DNA from: Streptomyces griseocarneus
Lineage (GTDB): Bacteria; Actinomycetota; Actinomycetes; Streptomycetales; Streptomycetaceae
Direction of reading: 5' to 3'
DNA length: 64,000 bases
Assembly: GCF_014655595.1 (NCBI RefSeq)
Contig: NZ_BNBL01000005.1
Location: 434,001 to 498,000 of the forward strand
Shown: positions 16,358-25,387 of the stretch, piece after piece
How positions within the stretch are numbered: position 1 is the first letter of the stretch
Layout: the number at the start of each line of letters is the position of its first letter
The notes under the pieces: generated by a model
Database searches by the model: none
What the model saw: only the letters and a program-made list of their open reading frames with translations
What the model was told of the DNA's origin: nothing
Program-made: the position numbers and the translations under genes

Positions 16358-18310
16358 TCACGGCGAGCCGATCAGCGGTCCGTCGCCGCACGGTCGCGAC
16401 CACCACACGCCCTCGCCGCGCGTCAGGCCCGGGAGCCCCTGTTCGACGGCGCGGACCCGGCGGGCCGGCACCAGGCCCCTGAGGAGCCACGACTCCGTGC
16501 CGCCCGCCGTTTCGCCGATGTCCGCGCCCAGTTCGGCGAGACACCCGGTGACCGCCGCGAGCGCGTCCGGGGGAATGTCCGCCTCGAAGCGGTGGCAGGG
16601 CTCGAACACCCGTGTGCCGGCGCGCTCCAGGGCCCTGCCCAGCACCACCGGTGTCAGCCCGCGGAAGTCGCCGGCCGTGCTGACCGGGCCCGCGAAGCCC
16701 GAGCGGACGAGGGTGACCGTGCAGTCGGTGACCGCCCAGCCGTGCGGGCCCCGTCGCAGCGCGGCGTGCACGCTCTCCTCGACGGCGCAGTGGAAGGCGT
16801 GGGGGAGGGCACCCAGCTCGGTCTCGTACCGGAAGGCGACACCGGTGTCCCGCTCCGCCGGCTCGACGCGCAGCCCGACGGTGGCCCAGAAGCCGCTGGG
16901 GGACGGGGCGCGCCGCCCCATCTCCTCGTACGCCTCGCCGGTGCCGACGGGGCGTTCGACGCATGCGGTGCGGCTGGGTTCGAAGACGGCCTCGATACCG
17001 AACTCCTCCGTGAGAGCGGCCGCGATGATTTCCTTCTGGATCTCGCCGTACAGCAGCACCGACGTGGCGCCGTCGGGCTCGGCACTCGCGTGGATCAGCG
17101 GATCCTGCTCGGCGAGGCTCCGCAGGGCCGCGCGCAGGCGCGCCGCCGCCCCGGGCGCCGCGTCGCGCGGCCGGACGACGGTCCGCAGCGTGGGCGCGGG
17201 GAAGCGTGGGCGGCGCGGACCGCCGGCCCGCCCGTCGGGCTCTCCCAGCAGGTCGCCCACCCGGACCTCGGTCAGGCCGGTGAGCTTCCCGATGTTCCCC
17301 GCCGTCAGACGGCTCGTGCCGTCGCCGTCGCCGGCGCGGCCGACCACGTCGAGCGAGGTGATCCGGCCGGTGTACGCGTCGTGCGTGCCGTCCGGTCCGC
17401 GGCGGTGGAGCGTGACCCGCCGGCGCGCGGTCAGCGCCCCGGTGGACAGCCGCAGGTAAGCGGTCTTCCGGCCGGACGGATCGCGGTCGACCGCGAAGAC
17501 CGTGCCCGTCGGCGCGGCCGCCTCCGCCGGTGCCGTGTCGGCGGTGTCGGCGCGCGGGGGCCGGAGCAGGCCTGTGATCCCCTCGACGAGAGCGCCGACG
17601 CCCTGCCCGCTCAGCGCGGAACCGAAGTACACGGGGTGCACCAGCCCCCGTGCCGTGCGGTCGCGGAGCGCGGCCCTCAGCTCCTCACGGGAGGGCGGCG
17701 GACCGTCCACGATCCGGGCGAGCAGCACGTCGTCCGTCTCGGCGAGCGCCTCGCCCGTGCGCGTACGGAAGTCCGGGTCGTCGAACGACTCGGGCAGTGC
17801 GCGAGCGGCGCGCGTACCGAGGTCGCGCACCGCCGTCATGGGGAGGACATGCGGCGTCAGCTTCCGCCGGATGTCCGTCAGCAGACCGTCCCGCCGGGCA
17901 CCCGGCCGGTCGATCTTGTTGACGAAGACGAGCACCGGCAACCCCATGTCGCGCAGGGTCCGCATCAGGACGCGGGTGTGTGCCTGGACACCCTCGACGG
18001 CCGAGAGCACCAGGACCGCGCCGTCGAGCACCTCGAGGGCCCGCTCGACCTCGGCCACGAAATCGGCGTGCCCGGGGGTGTCGATGAGATTGACCTGCGT
18101 CGTGCCGACGGCGAAGGAGACGACCGCGGAGCGGACGGTGGTGCCGCGCCGTCGCTCGACGGACCCGGTGTCCGTCCGCGTGCTCCCGCCGTCGACGCTG
18201 CCGAGCCGGTCGATCGTGCCGGTGTCGAACAGCAGGCGCTCGGTCAGGCTGGTCTTACCCGCGTCCACGTGCGCGACGATGCCGATGTTCAGGGTGTGCT
18301 GGATCTGCAT
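16358..18310 (-). CDS. TetM/OtrA-like ribosomal protection GTPase
   Basis: 650 residues from ATG, the normal length for tetracycline-resistance ribosomal protection proteins. The G motifs are GIVAHVDAGKTS (G1), DTPGHADF (G3) and NKIDRPGA (G4) at about residues 10-21, 77-84 and 131-138. EF-G-like domains follow, including LLYGEIQKEIIAAALTEEFG and a C-terminal EF-G domain IV/V. Actinobacterial members such as OtrA release tetracyclines from the ribosome by GTP hydrolysis; several Streptomyces copies are of unknown specificity. No tetracycline cluster is in view. An in-frame upstream MRCADSSKHPNALTGQW stretch could represent a leader peptide. Name OtrA not assigned because specificity cannot be read. 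Confidence 0.85.
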   Translation of the reverse strand: MQIQHTLNIGIVAHVDAGKTSLTERLLFDTGTIDRLGSVDGGSTRTDTGSVERRRGTTVRSAVVSFAVGTTQVNLIDTPGHADFVAEVERALEVLDGAVLVLSAVEGVQAHTRVLMRTLRDMGLPVLVFVNKIDRPGARRDGLLTDIRRKLTPHVLPMTAVRDLGTRAARALPESFDDPDFRTRTGEALAETDDVLLARIVDGPPPSREELRAALRDRTARGLVHPVYFGSALSGQGVGALVEGITGLLRPPRADTADTAPAEAAAPTGTVFAVDRDPSGRKTAYLRLSTGALTARRRVTLHRRGPDGTHDAYTGRITSLDVVGRAGDGDGTSRLTAGNIGKLTGLTEVRVGDLLGEPDGRAGGPRRPRFPAPTLRTVVRPRDAAPGAAARLRAALRSLAEQDPLIHASAEPDGATSVLLYGEIQKEIIAAALTEEFGIEAVFEPSRTACVERPVGTGEAYEEMGRRAPSPSGFWATVGLRVEPAERDTGVAFRYETELGALPHAFHCAVEESVHAALRRGPHGWAVTDCTVTLVRSGFAGPVSTAGDFRGLTPVVLGRALERAGTRVFEPCHRFEADIPPDALAAVTGCLAELGADIGETAGGTESWLLRGLVPARRVRAVEQGLPGLTRGEGVWWSRPCGDGPLIGSP

Positions 18311-18774
18311 GGGTGACGAAGTCCTCGAAATCCACTGTCCGGTAAGGGCGTTGGGGTGTTTCGAGGAATCGGCGCATCGCATGCTCCCATCGGTGATCGA
18401 GTGCCCTTCAGCTTGCGCACCGGCCACCCCCGCGGACAACCGGTTTTCCGCGCGCCCGCCGGGTTCCCGCGCCCGAAGACGCCTCGTACCTTGGGCGACG
18501 GGGCGGGAGGAACCCGCGATGGGGGCATGGGACAAGAGACGCGGACGGCGCCGTCGGCTGCCGCTCGCCGGCCTGCGCCTCCTGCTGCTCGCGGCCGCCG
18601 GGGTACGAGGCGGGGCCGAGCGGCCCCGCCGGGCACCGAAGGCCGGGAACGGCATGCGACGGGGATGCCCTTCCCGGCCCCTCTCCGGTTGCGCGCCCGA
18701 GGGTCCGGGGTTCTCCGTGTGTCAGTGGTCGCTGCCATGATGCCCTGGCAACAGCGACAGCACGGGAGCAGAGC

Positions 18775-20343
18775 ATGGTGGACCGGACCCTACGGCCGAT
18801 AGTCGAGGCGATCGCCGCGAGCGCGCCGAGCGGTTGGACGCACGCGGTGCTGCACAGCCGGGCAGGGCGGGGCGGCACCTCGGCGACCGGCGGCTACTCC
18901 CCGCGAAAGGACCGCTGGAACAGCGGCTTGCCCAATCCGTACAGGGAACTCATGGCACTGGCCGAGGCACTGCGCGAAGACCGCGGCTGGGAGCCCGTCA
19001 GCCTCGAGATCCAGTGCCGGCCGTCCGGCGAGTACCGGCTCGTCGCCTTCAACGACGCCATCAGCCGGGTGACCGGGACGGGCAGCGGCTTCCAAGCGGT
19101 CCTCGACCCCGACCACCGGCTGCCCCAGCCCGGCCTGCTGCAGGAGCCCGGCACCGCGGCGCCGGCCGGTGACCCCGAGCTGGCCAGGACCCGCTTCCGC
19201 GCCTTCCTCGAGCGGCGCGCCGCGATCCTCGGACACCCCGAGGAACTGCCCCCGCCCGCCACCGCCGCCGCGATCGACGAAGCCGAACGCCGCCTCGGCC
19301 GCCGGCTGCCCCCCGACCTGCGGGCGCTCTACACGATCGCCGACGGTGACGGTGTCGACCACGAGCACCGCTATCTGTTCCAGGGCAACGCCTGGCTGTC
19401 GCTGGAGAGCCTCGTCGCCGAGCACGCCGAGAGCGCGGGCGAACGGCCCTGGTACGGCTGGGACCTCGAATGGGACGCCGTCGTCCTCGACGCCACCCCC
19501 GCCGATACCGTCCGCCGCTGCGGAGGCCACGCCGGCTGGCTGCGCTTCGCCACCAGCGAGGACGGCAACTACCTGGCCGTCGACACGGCCCCGGCCCGCG
19601 ACGGCCGTCCCGGGCAGATCATCCGTACCGGCCGCGACTACGACGACGGCCCCGGCCATGTCGCCGACTCGGTCACCTCACTCCTGGGCCACTACCTGGA
19701 ACTGCTGGACCAGGGCGCGTACGAGAAGCGCGGCGACCACATCGCCCTGCTCGAACCCGCCTGCGACCACGCCCCCCGGGAGATCATCAGCGAGATCCCC
19801 GATGAGGTCCCGGCCACCCTCCAGGCGATCCACATCAACGACGCCCCCGGCCACGTCGACCTCGCCCCGCTCACCGCGGCCCCCCGCCTTCGCCGACTGC
19901 ACCTCAACCGCTCCGCCACCACCGACCTGACGCCGGTACGCGACCTGCCCGTCGAATCCCTGCGCGTCACCCTCGGCACCGGCGATCTGACCCCGCTCGC
20001 CGGCCACCCCCACCTCGCCTCCCTCGATCTGACCACCACCGTCCCGGCCGACCTCACCCCGTTGCGCACCGTCCCCCACCTGCGCGGTCTCGACCTCTCC
20101 CGGGCCGCCGTCCTCGATCCGGCCGTTCTGGCCGACCTGACGGACCTCCGCTACCTCTCCCTGACCGGACGCCAGTGGACCGCCCTGCTCGACAAGGGCG
20201 GAGTGCCCCCCGCCCTCACCGCCGCCTGCCTGGCCGACGCGGACGCCACCCTCGACGACGCCCTCGCCTGGGCGGCCCGCCTCGGCCTCGACACGGAGAA
20301 CGCCCTCCGGGTCACCGGCACCCTCCGGACCTCCGACGGGTGA
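18775..20343 (+). CDS. SMI1/KNR4 (SUKH) protein with C-terminal leucine-rich repeats
   Basis: 522 residues from ATG with GGGAGC upstream. An N-terminal ~120-residue region is followed by a SUKH domain at about 135-310: PPATAAAIDEAERRLGRRLP, DLRALYTIADGDG, a WLSLESLVAEH block and DGNYLAVDTAP, all characteristic of SMI1/KNR4. The C-terminal third consists of short repeats with LxxLxL and DLTPL spacing (DLTPVRDLPVESLRV, DLTPLAGHPHLASLDL, DLTPLRTVPHLRGLDL). SUKH proteins are frequent immunity proteins against polymorphic toxins. No toxin is adjacent, so a general binding role is equally possible. Cytoplasmic. Confidence 0.8.
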   Translation: MVDRTLRPIVEAIAASAPSGWTHAVLHSRAGRGGTSATGGYSPRKDRWNSGLPNPYRELMALAEALREDRGWEPVSLEIQCRPSGEYRLVAFNDAISRVTGTGSGFQAVLDPDHRLPQPGLLQEPGTAAPAGDPELARTRFRAFLERRAAILGHPEELPPPATAAAIDEAERRLGRRLPPDLRALYTIADGDGVDHEHRYLFQGNAWLSLESLVAEHAESAGERPWYGWDLEWDAVVLDATPADTVRRCGGHAGWLRFATSEDGNYLAVDTAPARDGRPGQIIRTGRDYDDGPGHVADSVTSLLGHYLELLDQGAYEKRGDHIALLEPACDHAPREIISEIPDEVPATLQAIHINDAPGHVDLAPLTAAPRLRRLHLNRSATTDLTPVRDLPVESLRVTLGTGDLTPLAGHPHLASLDLTTTVPADLTPLRTVPHLRGLDLSRAAVLDPAVLADLTDLRYLSLTGRQWTALLDKGGVPPALTAACLADADATLDDALAWAARLGLDTENALRVTGTLRTSDG

Positions 20344-20364
20344 AAGGCACTGCCCTGCCGGGGT

Positions 20365-20382
20365 CCTCCGGCCGACCGGAGG
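20365..20382. terminator. Terminator between convergent genes
   Basis: CCTCCGG, loop CCGA, CCGGAGG, flanked by an outer CCCTG/CAGGG pair. It lies in the 39 bp between the SUKH gene (plus) and the secreted-protein gene (minus). Confidence 0.55.
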
Positions 20383-20970
20383 TCAGGGTGCCGGCACCCC
20401 GCCGGGTGTGAAGGCGGCCGAACCGTCGAAGACGAAGAGGTCGCCGCCGGGTGCGACGTGCGCGGCCGGGAACGCCTTGCGGAAGGCGGCACCGGCCGGT
20501 TCGGCGAGCTTCAGGTTCATCGCCCGGGCCCGGGCCGCCTGATGGTCGACGGTCACGTGCGACGGGCTGATGCCATAGGTCAGGAAGGTGACGGACGAGC
20601 GCGCGCCGCCGTCGACCGCGATGTCCGCGGTCGTGGTGCGGCTGGGTACACGGATGCGCAGCCCGGTCACGTCGAGCCGGTGTCCGCCGGCCGACAGCCG
20701 CATACCGCCCTTCAGCGGAATCTCGCCGCTCATCAGGTCCATGGAGAGGTTGCCCTTGCCCGGAAGGGCCACACAGCCCTCCTTCTCCGCCGCGCCCTGG
20801 GTGCCTGTCAGGGCGAGTCCCGTGTTCTTGGCGAGGCAGAACGTGCCCGATCCGGTCACGGGGAGTGCCGGGCCCACCAGCGCCACGCCGAGGGCGCTCA
20901 GTGCGGTCGCTGAGAGGAGGGAGAGGGTCAGCAGCCTTTTTCGCTTCTTCAGCGTCGTGAGAATCGCCAT
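20383..20970 (-). CDS. Secreted or membrane-anchored hypothetical protein
   Basis: 195 residues from ATG (MAILTTLKKRKRLLTLSLLS). A basic n-region and a 20-residue hydrophobic core (LLTLSLLSATALSALGVALV) form a signal peptide or signal anchor. The mature part contains GSGTFCLAKNTGLALTG, EKEGCVALPGKGNLSMDLM and repeated beta-strand patterns; two cysteines may pair. It has no recognised domain. It ends about 95 bp from the ketosynthase operon end on the same strand and may be the last ordinary gene before the biosynthetic block. Confidence 0.65.
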   Translation of the reverse strand: MAILTTLKKRKRLLTLSLLSATALSALGVALVGPALPVTGSGTFCLAKNTGLALTGTQGAAEKEGCVALPGKGNLSMDLMSGEIPLKGGMRLSAGGHRLDVTGLRIRVPSRTTTADIAVDGGARSSVTFLTYGISPSHVTVDHQAARARAMNLKLAEPAGAAFRKAFPAAHVAPGGDLFVFDGSAAFTPGGVPAP

Positions 20971-21066
20971 GGGCTGTCCAACGACGCCAGCGCCGTCGCG
21001 TCGCCCTCCGGTGTCGCCGATCACCCGCAATGGTGACGGGCGTCGTCGGACCAACTATCAGGACGC

Positions 21067-22296
21067 TCAAGGCGTTTCGAAGACGAGGACGGCGTTCTGC
21101 CCTCCGAAGCCGAACGCGTTGGACAGCGCGGAGGTGGCCCTGACGGGCCGGGGGGCCGCCGTCACCACGTCGAGGTCGCAGTCAGGGTCCGGCTCGTCGT
21201 GGTTGGCGGTGGGGGGTACCAGCCCGTGCCGCAGGGAGAGGACCGTGCAGGCCGCCTCGATCGCGCCCGCCCCGCCGAGTGCGTGGCCGACGATGCTCTT
21301 GACGGCCGTCACCGGGGGCGGCGTACCGAAGACACGACGCAACGCCCGGGCCTCCGCGAGGTCATTGAGGACGGTACCCGTGCCGTGCGCGTTCACGTGA
21401 CCGATGTCGCGGGGGACCAGTCCCGCGTCCGCGAGGGCGGCGCGTATCGCCGCCTCCGCGCCCCGCCCCTGCGGGTGGGGCGCGGTGATGTGGTGGGCGT
21501 CGGACGAGGCGCCGTAGCCCGTCAGACGGGCGTGGAGGGTGGCGCCGCGCGCGGTGGCGTGCTCGGGGCGTTCCAGGATCAGCATGCCGGCGCCCTCGCC
21601 GAGGACGAAGCCGTCCCGGCCGGCGGCGAACGGCCGGCACGCGCCCGCTGGATCGTCGGTGCGCCGGGAGAGCGCGCCCATCTGGGCGAAGCAGGTGGCG
21701 ACGATGGGCACCGCCGGGGCCTCGCTGCCCCCGGCGACGACGACGTCGCACGTTCCCGACCGGACGAGGTCGCGTGCGACGCCGATCGCCGTGGCGCCGG
21801 CGGCGCAGGCCGTGCTGACGGCGAAGCCGGGCCCTTGCGCGCCGAACCGGATGGCGATCTCGGCCGCCGCCATGTTGGGCACCGTGCGGGGCAGGAGGAA
21901 GGGCGAGACGTCCTCGGGCCGCCCGGCCGCGAGGCTGGCGAAGTGCGGGGCCCAGCTCTCGGTGCTGCCCGTGCTCACCCCGATCACCACGCCCACCCGG
22001 GACGGATCCCACTCGGCGGGGGAGAGGGCGGCGTCGGCGAGCGCCTCCCGCGCCGCGACCAGCGCCATCTGGGTGAACCTGTCGGTCCGCAGGACCACCC
22101 GGTGACCGAGCGCTTCGACGGCCCCGAACTCGCCCACCGGGCAGCAGATGTCCACCAGCGCCCCGCTCAGCCGCTCGTCGGCGACGGCGGTGGGCACACC
22201 GGAGCACAGCCCCCGCCACGTGGCGGCCGTGCCGGTGCCGCACGGCGTGACCAGGCCCAGGCCCGTGACCGCGACGTCCCGTTCCCGGCCTCTCAC
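21067..22296 (-). CDS. FabF-type beta-ketoacyl-ACP synthase
   Basis: 409 residues; a discrete decarboxylative ketosynthase. The catalytic triad is intact: Cys164 in STACAAGAT, His304 in VNAHGTGT and His338 in SIVGHALGGAG; the Lys of AVKSIVGH is also present. GFVLGEGAGMLILE is the usual family block. Its ATG overlaps the ACP stop by ATGA, so it is translated with the ACP and thioester reductase upstream. It would extend an acyl-ACP by malonyl-ACP. Substrate unknown; the context suggests the specialised lipid/polyketide pathway rather than housekeeping fatty acid synthesis, since the usual fabD-fabH-acpP partners are absent. Confidence 0.9.
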   Translation of the reverse strand: MRGRERDVAVTGLGLVTPCGTGTAATWRGLCSGVPTAVADERLSGALVDICCPVGEFGAVEALGHRVVLRTDRFTQMALVAAREALADAALSPAEWDPSRVGVVIGVSTGSTESWAPHFASLAAGRPEDVSPFLLPRTVPNMAAAEIAIRFGAQGPGFAVSTACAAGATAIGVARDLVRSGTCDVVVAGGSEAPAVPIVATCFAQMGALSRRTDDPAGACRPFAAGRDGFVLGEGAGMLILERPEHATARGATLHARLTGYGASSDAHHITAPHPQGRGAEAAIRAALADAGLVPRDIGHVNAHGTGTVLNDLAEARALRRVFGTPPPVTAVKSIVGHALGGAGAIEAACTVLSLRHGLVPPTANHDEPDPDCDLDVVTAAPRPVRATSALSNAFGFGGQNAVLVFETP

Positions 22297-22556
22297 GCCA
22301 CGGGCCCGGGACCGGCCGCCGGGGCGGCGGCCCGGCGGGCCGCGTCCAGCCGGTCGGCTGCCTCCCGAAGCGTGCTGCCGGCCCGCACGTCCTCCAGCGC
22401 CAGGCCGTGCGCCTTGCGTACGAGTACGGCCATCTCGCCGAGGTCGAGGGAGTCCATGCCGAGGTCGGTGAACGTGGTGTCCTCGGTCAGTTCCGCGGCG
22501 GGCACGGCGAAGCGGTCGCGGAGGAAGCCGGTGAGCAGGGTATAGGCGTCGGTCAC
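22293..22556 (-). CDS. Acyl carrier protein
   Basis: 87 residues from GTG. LGMDSLDLGEM contains the phosphopantetheine-accepting Ser36, in the helix-II signature of ACPs. The GTG overlaps the stop of the thioester reductase (GTGA), and its own stop overlaps the ketosynthase start, giving a tightly coupled three-gene set. The short Ala/Pro-rich C-terminal tail is unusual but not disruptive. It carries the intermediate that the neighbouring ketosynthase and reductase act upon. Confidence 0.9.
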   Translation of the reverse strand: MTDAYTLLTGFLRDRFAVPAAELTEDTTFTDLGMDSLDLGEMAVLVRKAHGLALEDVRAGSTLREAADRLDAARRAAAPAAGPGPVA

Positions 22557-23605
22557 GAACTCAGAGCCTTCCGGAGGTAGTCGCGGGTGACGGGCGGGGG
22601 AGGTGCCGGCAGGGGCGCGACGGTGTCCAGGCGGGTGCGGTCGAAGCGCACGGCCGAGGCCGCGTAGCGGTGGAAGCCGGCCGTCAGCTCGGCGAACCGG
22701 GCGTCGAGGGGCCGGGGGTCCGCCGTCAGCCGCACCGACAGGTCCGGGCAGACGTCGCCCATCGCCTCCAGCACGTCGGTGACGGGCGTGTCGACAGGGT
22801 GGACGACGTGGTACGTGTCGCAGGCGTGCCCGGGCGGGGCGGCCGCGACGGCGGCCATGGCCCGCGCGGCGTAAGCGGCCGGCAGCAGGTTCGTGGTCGC
22901 CGCCGGCGAACCCGCCAGGCCCACCGGGGCGGGCGGGCCCGCCTCCTCCGCCAGGAGCCGCAGGCCGCGGCCGAGCACCGACAGCGGGTGGCGTGGGGTG
23001 CGCGGCGGCCGTCGGCGGTCCGAGACGAGCACGCTGGGCCGGAACACGGTGACCGGCCGGCCGTGCTCCCGGGCCCAGGAGCGAACCAGCCGTTCGGCCG
23101 CGAACTTCGACTCCTCGTACGGGTTGAGGAAGCCGGCGTCGTCGTCGAGGTCGTCCTCGCGGACGAGGCCCTGCCGGGCACCGCACACGTAGGCGGTGCT
23201 CACGTGCAGCAGCCGGGCCCGTGGCGCGGCACCGGCCAGTTCCAGGACGCGCCGGGTGCCCTCCACGTTGACGTGGCGCAGCAGCGACGGGTCGGCGGTC
23301 ATGGTGGTCAGGGCGGCGCAGTGCCAGATCTGCCGGGCCGCTCCGGCGAGTTCACGGTGCTCGTGCCCGGACAGGCCGAGGGCCGGAGCGGACAGGTCCG
23401 CCCGCAGGAACCGGACGCGGGAGGGCAGGTCGTCGAGCAGGGCCCGTCCATCGCCGGCGGCGGCCACGGCACGCAGCAGTCGGCGCAGCGCGGACGGCGG
23501 CTCGTCGCGGACCAGGGCTGTGACCGGCTCGCCGGTGGCGAGCAGATGGGGGAGGAGGTGGGAGCCGAGGAAGCCGGTGGCCCCGGTGATGACGATCAAC
23601 GGCAC
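22553..23605 (-). CDS. Thioester reductase-like SDR (NAD_binding_4)
   Basis: About 350 residues from GTG 23605. VPLIVITGATGFLGSHLLPH is the NADPH-binding TGxxGFLG, followed by VNVEGTRRVLELA, LLHVSTAYVCG and NPYEESKFAAERLV with the catalytic Tyr-x3-Lys. These are the hallmarks of the male-sterility/Lys2-type reductase domain that releases carrier-bound thioesters as aldehydes or alcohols. It is free-standing here instead of fused to an NRPS. Upstream the frame stays open and contains three near-identical 15-bp repeats encoding EEVP, so the exact start is uncertain. Natural role: reductive release or conversion of an acyl-ACP to an aldehyde. Confidence 0.85.
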   Translation of the reverse strand: MPLIVITGATGFLGSHLLPHLLATGEPVTALVRDEPPSALRRLLRAVAAAGDGRALLDDLPSRVRFLRADLSAPALGLSGHEHRELAGAARQIWHCAALTTMTADPSLLRHVNVEGTRRVLELAGAAPRARLLHVSTAYVCGARQGLVREDDLDDDAGFLNPYEESKFAAERLVRSWAREHGRPVTVFRPSVLVSDRRRPPRTPRHPLSVLGRGLRLLAEEAGPPAPVGLAGSPAATTNLLPAAYAARAMAAVAAAPPGHACDTYHVVHPVDTPVTDVLEAMGDVCPDLSVRLTADPRPLDARFAELTAGFHRYAASAVRFDRTRLDTVAPLPAPPPPVTRDYLRKALSS

Positions 23606-23762
23606 CTCTTCCCGTGGCACTTCTTCGTGTGGCACTTCTTCGCGGCACACCGGACGGCCGGCGCACACCGGACGGACGGCGCCCGGCGGGCCCGGCCCGG
23701 CGGACAACAGTGCGGCAAACGGTAGTACGCGGGACGGCCGGCGGGGCGGGGCCGGGGAGACG

Positions 23763-23780
23763 GTCACCCGGGGGAGTGAC
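23763..23780. promoter_or_regulatory. 18-bp inverted-repeat motif, copy 1 (candidate operator)
   Basis: GTCAC-CCGGGGGA-GTGAC lies in the 295-bp divergent region between the thioester reductase (minus) and ACP (plus) genes. An identical 18-bp sequence is found at 26392-26409 upstream of the desaturase gene. The shared 5-bp arms with an 8-nt spacer suggest a binding site for a dimeric regulator controlling the block. No regulator is identified. Confidence 0.5.
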
Positions 23781-23900
23781 GGGGGTTTGCCGCGACCATG
23801 GGCGGGCCCGCACGATGTCCCGGTTTGCAGCGCCTTTCCTCTTCTCCCGGCGCTCGCATCTCCCTCGCATCCCCTCTCGTACCAGAGGACGGTCACCACC

Positions 23901-24164
23901 ATGAGTACCGAGATCCAGGGCTACGGCCTCGTCGTCGATGTCCTGACCGGCAAGTTCCGGGTTCCGTCCGACCGGGTGTCGCCCGGCGCCACGCTCGCCG
24001 GGCTGGAGCTGGACTCCCTGGCGCTCGTGGAGTTCGCCCTGACCCTGACCGACCGTACCGGTGTCCGCTTCACCGGCGAGGAGGTCGGCGCGGACCTCAC
24101 CCTGGGTGCCCTCGGCGAGGCCGTGGACGCCAGGCTGCGCGGCGACACCGCCACCGCGAGGTGA
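23901..24164 (+). CDS. Acyl carrier protein
   Basis: 87 residues from ATG. Ser39 in GLELDSLALVEFAL is the expected phosphopantetheine site; note LELDS instead of the common LGxDS. The GTGA overlap with the ketosynthase downstream shows coupled translation. It is diverged from the minus-strand ACP across the shared promoter region and would serve the KS at 24161. Confidence 0.88.
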   Translation: MSTEIQGYGLVVDVLTGKFRVPSDRVSPGATLAGLELDSLALVEFALTLTDRTGVRFTGEEVGADLTLGALGEAVDARLRGDTATAR

Positions 24165-25387
24165 CCGGCCGACCCGCCGTAGCGGTGACCGGCCTGGGCG
24201 CGGTGACGCCGGCCGGCACGGACGCCGGCGCCTTGTGGCGAGCGGTGTGCGAGGGCCGCTCCACGGCCACGCGCGATCCCGGACTCGCCGGCCTGCCGGT
24301 CGACTTCAGCTGCCGCGTGCCCGAACCGTTCGAGCCGGCCGTGGGGCACCGTCAGCTGTGGCGACTGGACCGCTTCACCACCCTCGCCCTCGCCGCGGCC
24401 GACGAGGCCGTGCGGGACGCGGGCCTGTCCCCGGCGACGTGGGACGGGGCCCGCGTCGGTGTGGTGGTCGGCTGCGGGCTGGGCGGGGCGTGGGCCTGGG
24501 AGGCCCAGTACCGCAGGCTTGCCGAGCAGGGGCCGGAGTCCGTCTCGCCCCTGGTCGTGCCGATGGTGATTCCGAACATGGCGGCAGGCGAGATCGCGCT
24601 CGTGCTCGGTGCCCGTGGGCCCAGCGTGGTCACTGCCACGGCCTGCGCCTCCGGCGCGAGCGCGCTGGCGGTGGCGCACGGCTGGCTGACGCAGGGTCTG
24701 TGCGACGTGGTCGTCGCCGGGGGCGCGGAGTCGGGCAGCACGCCACTGATGGTGACCGGTTTCCACCGGGCCGGCGCGCTCTCGGCCCGTACGGCCGATC
24801 CGGCGGCCGCGTCCCGGCCGTTCGCCGCCGACCGCGACGGTTTCGTGATGGCCGAGGCCGCCGCCGTGCTGGTTCTGGAACGGGCCGAGGACGCACGCGC
24901 CCGGCGGGTGCGGCCCCGGGCGCTGCTCGCGGGCTGCGGGGCGGCCACGGACGCGTACCATCCCACCGCTCCCGACCCCACGGGCCGAGGTGCCGAGGCG
25001 GCGGTGCGCGCCGCGCTGGCCGCGGCGGGTCTCGCCCCGGAAGACATCGGTCATGTCAACGCGCACGGCACCTCCACCCCGCAGGGGGACGCCGTGGAGG
25101 CGCGGCTCATCGCCCGGGTGTTCCCGCACGGGCCGAGCGTCACCTCGGCCAAGGGCGCCCTCGGTCACGCGCTGGGGGCCGCGGGCGCGGTCGAGGCGGT
25201 GCTGACGGTGCTGAGCCTGCGGGAGGGCACCGTGCCGCCCACGGCCAACACCGACGCGCCCGACCCCGCCCTCCCGGACCTCGACCTGGTGGTGAAGGCG
25301 CCCCGCAGCCAGGACGTCGTGGCCGCCGTCAGTAACTCCTTCGGCTTCGGCGGCCACAACGTCTGCCTGGCCTTCACCCGGCCCTGA
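24161..25387 (+). CDS. FabF-type beta-ketoacyl-ACP synthase
   Basis: 408 residues from GTG overlapping the ACP stop. The triad is intact: Cys162 in TATACASGAS, His302 in NAHGTSTP, His336 in GALGHALGAAG, with the preceding Lys in SAKGALGH. An oddity is GFVMAEAAAVLVLE, where the family almost always has GFVxGEGA; the Gly-to-Ala changes lie near the fold's gatekeeping loop and may alter acyl-chain accommodation. It forms a second ACP/KS pair mirroring the one on the opposite strand. The last 14 bp overlap the 3' end of the convergent desaturase gene. Confidence 0.9.
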   Translation: MTGRPAVAVTGLGAVTPAGTDAGALWRAVCEGRSTATRDPGLAGLPVDFSCRVPEPFEPAVGHRQLWRLDRFTTLALAAADEAVRDAGLSPATWDGARVGVVVGCGLGGAWAWEAQYRRLAEQGPESVSPLVVPMVIPNMAAGEIALVLGARGPSVVTATACASGASALAVAHGWLTQGLCDVVVAGGAESGSTPLMVTGFHRAGALSARTADPAAASRPFAADRDGFVMAEAAAVLVLERAEDARARRVRPRALLAGCGAATDAYHPTAPDPTGRGAEAAVRAALAAAGLAPEDIGHVNAHGTSTPQGDAVEARLIARVFPHGPSVTSAKGALGHALGAAGAVEAVLTVLSLREGTVPPTANTDAPDPALPDLDLVVKAPRSQDVVAAVSNSFGFGGHNVCLAFTRP

